Origin: Bufo bufo | Taxonomy: Eukaryota; Chordata; Amphibia; Anura; Bufonidae | Assembly (NCBI RefSeq): GCF_905171765.1 | Contig: NC_053390.1 | Coordinates: 142,494,968 to 142,558,967, forward strand | Direction: 5' to 3' | DNA: 64,000 nt | In this document: positions 55,768 through 64,000 of the stretch, in pieces | Layout of the letters: each line of letters opens with the position of its first letter | Position numbering within the stretch: position 1 is the stretch's first letter | Notes under the pieces: generated by a model | Told to the model about the DNA's origin: nothing | Seen by the model: only the letters and a program-made list of their open reading frames with translations | The model's database searches: none | Translations under genes and position numbers: made by a program

Positions 55768-56618
55768 GTGCTTCAGCAAAGCAGTAGATTCTGCTAATTA
55801 GGAGTATTAATAGCATATTAAGCATAGATATGAAAAATATTGCTTACTAAGGCTCCTCGCATTAGCACATAGGAGGTGTTTACTGCCCTTTACACATAAA
55901 TAACCCTTATATGGTCTTACTCGATGTGCTGTGAAATTAAAGTCACTACACTGAGAAAATTGAAGGCTTCAAAACTGCACATTGACTGTCAATATCTAGC
56001 AGTTAAATAATGATTTCTAGTCAGGGAGTTAATGTCCCCTTGATGTTTATAGGCTTTCTGTTCATGTGACGTTTAACCCCTCATAGATATGTAAAAGCAA
56101 TGAAGATCTTCATGAGCAATTTAATTGGGGAGAGGTTAATTGCCTGTAAATGCTTTCATCAAAGCTGATACATCTCTGAAGGCCAGGAGAAAATGTCAGC
56201 GCACGCCTAGATCCCTAGGGATCCCTGACACATTTCTGAAACTATGGCATTTCCCAGACTCAATCTATCTTCTAGACTTTCACCACCAGCTGGACCTAAA
56301 ATGACCTGCAGAAAACAGGTTTATCACTATTAAATGGAAAGCAGTTCTGTGTGATTGTAGTTCCCCACCAATAAATTTGAAGGCAAAATATACCTTGAAA
56401 ATTTAATTTAGAGACAAATATATCTTTCATATGGAGAATCTGCTCTCATGGCAGGCTGAATTATGAAGTGGCAATCCGCAGAAACACATTCCTACAAGGT
56501 TTGAGCATTCATCTTTGTAATAACATTCGGGAGCACTGCTTGTCCTCTGTTTACAGACGCTTTCTGCAAGCAGGCAAGTAAATAAGGACAAAGGATTGGG
56601 AAATCATTCTTGGTGAAC
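55768..56618. other. Non-coding stretch
   Basis: AT-rich, without recognisable repeats or genes. Its low repeat content is unusual for this window. Confidence 0.4.
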
Positions 56619-58025
56619 TTAAAGGCTATGTACACCTTTGGAGGCATTTTTTTTATGATTGCATGTTGATCATTGTTGGCTAAAAATATATTTTTTTAAT
56701 TGGCCTTAAATGTCACAAAGGGTTAATTGTTTTTCTAGCTGTGTGACTGGTACTTTCACTTTGTGCCAGTCATTTAATAAACCTTATCTCTACTAAGAGG
56801 CCATAAACACATATTTAACCCCTTAAGGACCCAGCCATTTTTCACCTTGAGGACCAGGCCATTTTTAGCAAATCTGACGTTTCACTTTATGTGGTAATAA
56901 CTTTTAAAACGCTTTTACTTATCCAGGCCATTCTAAGACTGTTTTCTCATCACATATTGTACTTCATGACAGTGGTAAAATTGAGTCAAAAAATTTCATT
57001 TTTAATTATAAAAAAATCCCAAATTACCAAAATGTAGAACAATTTGCAAATTTCATTTCTCTTACCTTTATAATAGTCATAACTCCCAAAATAGTTATTA
57101 CTTTATATTCCCCATATGTCTACTTTGGATCATTTTGTGAATGCCATTTTATTTTTTGGGGACGTTAGAAGGCTTAGAAGTTTAGAAGCAAACCTTGAAA
57201 TCTTTCAGAAAATTTCCAAACCCACTTTTTAAAGGACCAGTTCAGGTCTGAAGTCACTTTGTGAGGCTTACATAATAGAAACCACCAAAAAGTGACCCCA
57301 ACATTTAGAAACTACACCCCTCAGGTATTTAAAACTGATTTTACAGACTTTGTTCACCTTTTAGGTGTTGCGCAGGAATTAAAGGAAAATGGAGATGAAA
57401 TTTCAGAATTTCACTTTTTTGGCAGATTTTCCATTTTAATCCATTTTTTCACATAACAAAGCAAGGGTTAACAGCCAAACAAAACTGAATATTTATTGCC
57501 CTGATCAGGCACATGGCAGGGCGCAGAAGGAAAGGAACACCATATGGTTTTTGGAGGCAGATTTTACTGGGATCATTTTTAGTTGCCATGTCACATTTGA
57601 AGACCCCCTGATGCACCCCAAGAGTAGAAACTCCCAAAAAATGACCCAATTTTGGAAACTACAGGATAAGGTGGCAGTTTTGTTGGTACTATTTTAGGGT
57701 ACATATGATTTTTGGTTGCTCTATATTACACTTTTTGTGAGGCAAGGTAACAAAAATAGATGTTTTGGCACAGTTGTGTTTAAAATAATAGCTGTGTGTT
57801 TAAAAAAGTGAATAGTGAACTTTCCTTTCTTCTACACAAATGCATAATGGGAACACTAAACATTCTATTCCAAATCAAAACAAGACAAAGCAAATTTGTG
57901 TTGTTCTTACAAACTCAAACATTCACTATATAAACTGAAAAATGTTTGAAGATTTTGCTTCCTTTGAATCACTTAACTAATATTTAGTTGTATAACCACT
58001 GTTTCTGAGAACTGCTGTATATCTA

Positions 58026-59587
58026 CAGGGAGTGCAGAATTATTAGGCAAGTTGTATTTTTGAGGATTCATTTTATTATTGAACAACAACCATGTTCTCA
58101 ATGAACCCAAAAAACTCATTAATATCAAAGCTGAATATTTTTGGAAGTAGTTTTTAGTTTGTTTTTAGTTTTAGCTATTTTAGGGGGATATCTGTGTGTG
58201 CAGGTGACTATTACTGTGCATAATTATTAGGCAACTTAACAAAAAACAAATATATACCCATTTCAATTATTTATTTTACCAGTGAAACCAATATAACATC
58301 TCAACATTCACAAAAATACATTTCTGACATTCAAAAACAAAACAAAACAAATCAGTGACCATATAAGCCACCTTTCTTTGCAAGGACACTCAAAAGCCTG
58401 CCATCCATGGATTCTGTCAGTGTTTTGATCTGTTCACCATCAACATTGCGTGCAGCAGCAACCACAGCCTCCCAGACACTGTTCAGAGAGGTGTACTGTT
58501 TTCCCTCCTTGTAAATCTCACATTTGATGATGGACCACAGGTTCTCAATGGGGTTCAGATCAGGTGAACAAGGAGGCAATGTCATTAGATTTTCTTCTTT
58601 TATACCCTTTCTTGCCAGCCACGCTGTGGAGTACTTGGACGGTGTGATGGAGCATTGTCCTGCATGAAAATCATGTTTTTCTTGAAGGATGCAGACTTCT
58701 TCCTGTACCACTGCTGAAGAAGGTGTCTTCCAGAAACTGGCAGTAGGACTGGGAGTTCAGCTTGACTCCATCCTCAACCCGAAAAGGCCCCACAAGCTCA
58801 TCTTTGATGATACCAGCCCCAAACCAGTACTCCACCTCCACCTTGCTGGCGTCTGAGTCGGACTGGAGCTCTCTGCCCTTTACCAATCCAGCACGGGCCC
58901 ATCCATCTGGCCCATCAAGACTCACTCTCATTTCATCAGTCCATAAAAACCTTAGAAAAATCAGTCTTGAGATATTTCTTGGCCCAGTCTTGACGTTTCA
59001 GCTTGTGTGTCTTGTTCAGTGGTGGTCGTCTTTCAGCCTTTCTTACTTTGGCCATGTCTCTGAGTATTGCACACCTTGTGCTTTTGGGCACTCCAGTGAT
59101 GTTGCAGCTCTGAAATATGGCCAAACTGGTGGCAAAGTGGCATCTTGGCAGCTGCACGCTTGACTTTTCTCAGTTCATCGGCAGTTATTTTGCGCCTTGG
59201 TTTTTCCACACGCTTCTTGCGACCCTGTTGACTATTTTGAATGAAACGCTTGATTGTTCGATGATCACGCTTCAGAAGCTTTGCAATTTTAAGAGTGCTG
59301 CATCCCTCTGCAAGATATCTCACTATTTTTGACTTTTCTGAGCCTGTCAAGTCCTTCTTTTGACCCATTTTGCCCAAAGGAAAGGAAGTTGCCTAATAAT
59401 TATGCACACCTAATATAGGGTGTTGATGTCATTAGACCACACCCCTTCTCATTACAGAGATGCACATCACCTAATATGCTTAATTGGTAGTAGGCTTTCG
59501 AGCCTATACAGCTTGGAGTAAGACAACATGCATAAAGAGGATGATGTGGTCAAAATACTCATTTGCCTAATAATTCTGCACGCAGTG
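58026..59587 (-). mobile_element. Nest level 4a: Tc1/mariner element, DD37E type
   Basis: Ends CAGGGAGTGCAGAATTATTA and TAATAATTCTGCACGCAGTG with TA on both sides (58024-58025, 59588-59589). Each end has a second, inner copy of the motif (tgcataattattaggcaac near 58216, gcctaataattatgcacacc near 59392), giving an IR/DR-like arrangement as in Sleeping Beauty-type elements. It lies inside level 3. Confidence 0.9.
58352..59368 (-). pseudogene. Level-4a transposase (DD37E), several frameshifts
   Basis: From ATG 59368 (MGQKKDLTGSEKSKIVRYL): helix-turn-helix (CSTLKIAKLLKRDHRTIKRF), a basic linker (GRKKRVEKPRRK), then in another frame ITGVPKSTRCAILRDMAKV and RQDWAKKYLKTDF. The first Asp region near 58930 is at a frame change; then VEDGVKLNSQSYCQFLED. 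The second Asp lies in MQDNAPSH (about 58655-58680, again in another frame) and the Glu in DLNPIENLW (about 58540). About 37 residues separate these two, allowing for the frameshift, hence DD37E. It ends at 58352. The upstream TTG-started extension is not used because family members begin MGQ. Confidence 0.85.
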
Positions 59588-59792
59588 TATTTTACATTGA
59601 GTCAACCAACTTCTGGCACATGTGAACAGGTATTCCAGCCCAGGATGATTGGACTACATTCCACTGTTTTTCTCTATTTCTTGGTTTAGCTTCAGAAACT
59701 GCATTTTTTATGTTACCCCAAAACTTTTCTATTTGATTAAGATCCGGAGATTGAGCTGGCCACTCCATAACGTCAATCTTGTGGGTCTGGAA

Positions 59793-61334
59793 TAGGGTTG
59801 TTGCGGGTATCGAAATTCAGATACCCAATCGTACTTTTGTCCCGGTAGATTTCCATTTTTTCGATACTGGCCTGCGCTGCTGCGCAGTCTAGTATCTCTG
59901 AACATGAGCGCGATCATGTTCCCTCAGGAGCACAGGGGAAAAGGAAGCAGTCTCTCCCTCCCCCTGTGCTGCTGCTGCCACTGCCACCAATGGGGAGAGA
60001 GGGGCGGGTGCACTGCGCCACCAATTATAGGAGGACCTTTGTTATGGGTTTGGACTTAGTTAAGTTACCAGGCTACATAGAGCGGCGCCAAGGGATCTCC
60101 CTGCACCTACTATTATTCCTGGGTGCGGCTCCGTTCGGCCACTGTGCCCCAGTTACAGTCTCCTGTTCCGTATGCTAATTACTATCGGAGCAATGGGGAG
60201 GAGACATCAGCTTCTCTCCTGGACGTTACTTCTCCCTGTGCTGCGATTGGACAGCGCTACAGCCAGGGAGAAGTAATTAGCATACGGAGCAGGAGACAGT
60301 AATGGGGGCACAGCGAGCAGGGAGACTCCTGGGCGCCGCTCTATGTAGCCTGGTAACTTAACTAAGTCCGAACTCACGAAGGTAGTCTTTAGCTTTTAAT
60401 ACAGGAGGCGGGTGCTGGCAGCAGAATCACTTTGCCGGCACCCTGCCTTTCACAGGGAGCTGCGATCAGCGGCAGTTAACCCCTCAGGTGCAGCACCTGA
60501 GGGGTTAACTGCCGCTGATTTGCTGCCAGTACCCGCCCTCCTGTATTAAAGGTTTATTATCATTGGTGGCACAGTGCAACCCCCTCCCCACGCAGTATTA
60601 GAATCATTGGTGGCGCAGTGCGCCCGCCCCCCCCCCTCAACCCCCCCAGTATTAAAATCATTGGTGGCTCAGTGCCCCCCTCACCCCCTCAAACCCCAGT
60701 ATTAAAATCATTGGTGGCAGTGGCCACACGGTCTCCTCCTCTTCATTGGTCGTGCAGTGGCAGTTCTGATCGGAGCCCCAGCAGTGTAAGCCTGGGGCTC
60801 CGATCAGTTACCATGGCAGCCAGGACGCTACTAAAGCCCTGACTGCCATAGTGGGCTCCCTGCTGCTGTGTGAACAGAGCACAGAGCAGCAGGGAGAATG
60901 TGAAGTCCTATTCACCCTGATAGAGATCTATCAGGGAGAATAGGACAAGGGATCAAAAAATCCCAGGTTCTAGCCCCTAAGTGGGGAAATAGTTATTAAA
61001 TAAAAAGTAAAAAAAAAAAGTAAAAGAAAAAACCCCACCAAAATATTAAGTATAAATTACATATAAAATATATAAACAATAAATAAATAAACATATCACA
61101 TATCGCCACGTCCAAAAAGTCCAAACTATTTAAATAGAAAAAAATTTATGCGGTGAACGCCGTAACAGAAAAAAAATAATAAAAACTGTGCGATACGCCA
61201 TTTTTAAAATATGCGAAATGCACGTGTCTTTTTTGGTTTATTTTTTTCTGCGTGGTATCGAATGGTATCGAGTATAGCAATACTTTTTTATGGTATCGAA
61301 ATCGAATCAAAAATGTGGTATCGCAACAACTCTA
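59793..61334. mobile_element. Nest level 4b: non-autonomous hAT element
   Basis: Ends tagggttgttgcgggtatcg and gtggtatcgcaacaactcta. Flanked by a perfect 8-bp duplication GTCTGGAA (59785-59792, 61335-61342), diagnostic for hAT. The interior is non-coding and built of inverted repeats: ccaggctacatagagcggcg (60069-60088) is mirrored at 60335-60354, and cccctcaggtgc/gcacctgagggg at 60480-60505. A short direct repeat cattggtggc recurs at 60560, 60604, 60659 and 60709. Confidence 0.9.
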
Positions 61335-63532
61335 GTCTGGAACCAAGATGTTGCACATTTACTGGTGTGTTTGGGGTCGTTGTCTTGTTGGAACACCCAT
61401 TTCAAGGGCATTTACTCTTCAGCATAAGGCATGACCTCTTCAAGTATTCTGATGTATTCAAACTGATCCATGATCCCTGGTATGCGATAAATATGCCCAA
61501 CACCGTAGTATGAGAAACATCCCGATATCATGATGCTTGCGCCACCATGCTTCACTGTCTTTACAGTGTACTGTGGCTTGAATTCAGTGTTTGGGGGTCG
61601 TCTGACAAACTATCTCCGGCCACTAGACCCAAAGAGAACAATCTTACTTTCATCAGTATCTTGCAGATAGCTTGGTTTCAAACAAGCGTCCTCTAATTGT
61701 AACAGTACTCACAGGTAACTTTAGACCTTCTTTGATCTTCCTAGAGCTGATTGTTGGCTGGGTCCTTGCCATTTTGGCTATTCTTCTATCCATTCAAATG
61801 GTAGTTTTTCGCTTTCTTCCACGTCTTTCAGGTTTTGGTTGCCATTTGAAAGCATTTGCGATCATTTTAGCTGAGCAGCCTATCATTTTCTGCACTTCTT
61901 TATATGTTTTCCCCTCTCCAATCAACTTTTTATTCAAGGTACGCTGTTCTTCTGAACAATGTCTGGAACGACCCATTTTCCTCAGAATTTCAAAGAGAAA
62001 TGCACTGTAACCAGCATGTACAACATTTGCTGCCTTCCTTCCCTAAATAAGGGCAATAATTGCCACCTGTTTTTCAAAGAATGAATGACCTCACTCATTG
62101 AACTTCACACTGCTATTATTTTACAGAGAATCAGCAGCATCCATGTCATGACTGTTGGCTCTGTTGGGTTTCTATTACTCTACTACACCTGCTAGTAAAT
62201 TATTTGCCATGTAGAAATATCATTTCTACCAAAAACAGTGATTGATCAGGTTAGTGATGTCTATCTGCTATTATTTTGAACACAACTGTATTTACAATGT
62301 TCATCTGACAGGTTAGATTATGTGGTATATAGATCATGGGGTTGTAGAGCAGGTAGTTACAGACGCGACAATACTAAATATGACTACTTTTTTGGTTGCT
62401 TGTTTCATCATTACATAATAAAGCACTTCTGAAAAAAATATTTTTTAGTGTTTCCATATTCTGAAAGCCATAGTTTTTTTTATTTTTTGGGCGACTGTCT
62501 CATGTAGGGGCTCAATTTTTTCGGGATGAGATGACGGTTTTATTGGTACTATTTTAGGGTGCATATGACTTTCTGATCGCTTGCTATTACACTTTTTGTG
62601 ACGGTAGATAACGAAAAATAGTTTTTTTTACAGTGTTCCCCTGAAGTGTTAGGTGATATTTTTATACAGCAGGTTCTTATGGATGCGGCGATACCTAATA
62701 TGTATACTTTTTTATTTATATACGTTTTACACAATAACAGCATTTTTTAAACAAAAAAATCATGTTTTAGTGTCTCCATATTAGTGCCATAGTTTTTTTT
62801 TTTTTTTTGGGCGATTGTCTTAGTTAGAGTCTCATTTTTTGCGGGATGAGGTGACGATGAGGTGAAAACTGTGCTAAAAAAAACATTTTTTTATTACATT
62901 TTTTTGACGTGTTCACCTGAGGGGTTAGGTCATGTGATATTTTAATAGAGCCGGTCGATACGGAGGCGACAATACCTAGGATGTCTACTTTTCTTTTTTT
63001 CCCTATTTTTTTTTTTTTAAATTACTTTATTTTGGGAAAAGGGCGCTTTTATTTTTTTTTTACTTGAAACTTTTTATTTCTTTTGCAAAGCTTTATTTTT
63101 TTAGTTTCTTTTTTCACTTTATTTTTTGTCCCACTATGCGACTTCAAGATTTCAGGGTCTGATCCCTGTTTAAATACAGCACTATACATCTGTATTGTGC
63201 TGTATTGAACTGCCAGTGTCTTACACGCTAACAGTTGCCTAAGAGACCCAGCCCTGGGGATGGATATCCTGGGCTTCCTGTTCAAGGCATCGGGGCTGCC
63301 ATAGCAACCATCGGGTCCCCGTCACCTTAGCACGGGGATCCGATGGGGATGCACAAACTACCACAAACCCCCTGTATGCCGCGGTCAGCGTGACAGAAGC
63401 ATACAGGCGGTTAATCCGTCGGCATCAGTGTTTTTCACCGATGCTGGTAGATACAGCAGGGGCCTGGCTGTCAGTATCAGCCGGGCCCCTGCTGCTGATC
63501 GTGGCAGCGCGTGTGGGGCAGCACGTTAACCG

Positions 63533-63594
63533 TAGGATGAGAATGCTCATCCTAAGGCGTTAAGTACCGACAGTTAGGATGAGCATTCTCGTCC
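63533..63594. repeat. Palindrome pair at the right end of level 2
   Basis: taggatgagaatgctcatcc (with ta) at 63533-63554 and an inverted copy, aggatgagcattctcgtcc, at 63576-63594; 21 bp apart and 15 bp from the right border. Compare 48923-48986. Confidence 0.85.
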
Positions 63595-63868
63595 AAGGTC
63601 CTTACGGTGTTACGCTACATTCTTATTAGTAAGATAAGAAACTGAACTATGATGAGTGTTTATAATGTGAGACAGCAGAGATAAGGAGCTCTTGGTCTGA
63701 TGGAAAAAGACAAAAAATCTACAGGCTGCTACTACAGCATGTCAGCTCTGTACAGAAAAAAGGAAGCCATATTGTTAATAAAGATCAATTTAAAAATATA
63801 TTTTTAGCTCAAAATCAGTACAATAGAATAATAATAAAATGCCCTCAAATGTGTTACATAGCCTTTAA

Positions 63869-64000
63869 AGCTGAAGCTCACAGTTAACTACAGGCCTTTA
63901 CTGCTTTTCAGCTTTGATCCTTTTAGGACTCCATAAACCAGCCTACTGTCATATAGTATGTGTATGGGGGGTGTCCAGAGTCCAGACGCTCCTCTGACAG
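63869..64000. other. Flank of the nest to the window end
   Basis: Nothing recognised. Confidence 0.4.

Larger units (their letters stand above)
57977..61976 (-). pseudogene. Level-3 Tc1-like transposase, broken by two insertions
   Basis: The N-terminal helix-turn-helix part (MGRSRHCSEEQR, YKEVQKMIGCSAKM, GRKRKTTI linker) begins at 61976. Then come RRIARMAKTQP-like sequence, an apparent internal deletion, the first Asp (DESKIVLFG, about 61630), HGGASIM, and the second Asp (QQDNDPKHT, about 61360). The hAT element separates this from the Glu region (DLNQIEKFW, about 59720); the Pro of the usual PIE is changed to Gln. After the DD37E insertion the C-terminus (SGYTTKY) ends at 57977-57979. Several stops are present. 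Only the domain order proves its identity. Confidence 0.85.
57771..62288 (-). mobile_element. Nest level 3: Tc1-like transposon with two insertions
   Basis: Terminal repeats cagttgtgtttaaaataatagc and gctattattttgaacacaactg. The right flank is TA (62289-62290); the left flank reads CA. The transposase runs on the minus strand. It is split by a DD37E-type element (58026-59587) and by a hAT element (59793-61334). Confidence 0.9.
56819..63609. mobile_element. Nest level 2: TTAA-inserted piggyBac-type element
   Basis: Ends CCCCTTAAGGACCCAG and ccaaggtccttacggtg, flanked by TTAA (56815-56818) and TTAC (63610-63613, presumably a decayed TTAA). The left half matches the left half of the piggyBac relic at 44060-46100 (ccccatatgtctac, actacacccctcaggtattt), and the right end has the same paired-palindrome layout. 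No transposase is left, so it is probably a non-autonomous derivative. It contains level 3. Confidence 0.85.
56623..63864. mobile_element. Nest level 1: TTAA-flanked MITE
   Basis: Inverted ends aggctatgtacacctttgga and caaatgtgttacatagcct between TTAA at 56619-56622 and 63865-63868. Without its insertion it is about 450 bp. A related truncated copy at 30420-30751 is continuous across the insertion point and proves the nesting. Confidence 0.88.

Overview
The window reads as vertebrate, most likely anuran amphibian, intergenic DNA built almost entirely of transposable elements. That is an inference from the repeat mix: a tyrosine-recombinase DIRS element with inverted termini, an L1/Tx1-type LINE, CR1 LINEs, a Penelope-like element, several Tc1/mariner families, piggyBac, hAT and PIF/Harbinger-type elements, and many TTAA-flanked foldback MITEs. 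I found no convincing host exon, rRNA gene or tRNA gene. Every coding region I recognise belongs to a mobile element and carries at least one stop, frameshift, truncation or interruption.

Layout. 0-7.5 kb: MITEs, AT-rich DNA and a SINE-like repeat. 7.5-10.3 kb: a Tc1 relic split by a Penelope-like insertion and by a second, perfectly palindromic insertion. 11.7-12.3 kb: a TA-flanked foldback element holding a SINE-like copy. 14.4-20.0 kb: a structurally complete DIRS element with inverted termini, Gag-RT-RNase H, tyrosine recombinase and internal complementary region. 20.5-21.8 kb: a CR1 fragment split by a TTAA MITE. 22.3-25.9 kb: a hAT relic with a BED finger, a 73-75-bp minisatellite and a truncated MITE. 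26-28.4 kb: foldback and degenerate tandem repeats. 28.6-29.5 kb: a second CR1 fragment. 31.6-39.2 kb: a full-length L1-type LINE with a 19-bp target duplication, holding a Tc1-like element in ORF1 and a Harbinger-type MITE in ORF2. 40-42 kb: a foldback MITE and a dispersed tandem-repeat element. 42.3-50.9 kb: a tandem duplication whose first copy holds a Harbinger-type MITE and a piggyBac relic that itself carries a 1-kb foldback MITE. 51-56 kb: MITEs, microsatellites and a possible LTR. 56.6-63.9 kb: a four-level nest of five transposons, with target duplications readable at most levels.

The most informative structures are the nest, the DIRS termini, and a shared terminal architecture: a palindrome followed 21 bp later by an inverted copy of itself, just inside the right TTAA end of both the piggyBac relic and the level-2 nested element, although the sequences differ. 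Two reverse transcriptases (DIRS and L1-type) have Asn in place of one Asp of the catalytic YxDD/ADD box, so both elements look dead. All family assignments are from reading motifs and repeats by eye; no database search was run.
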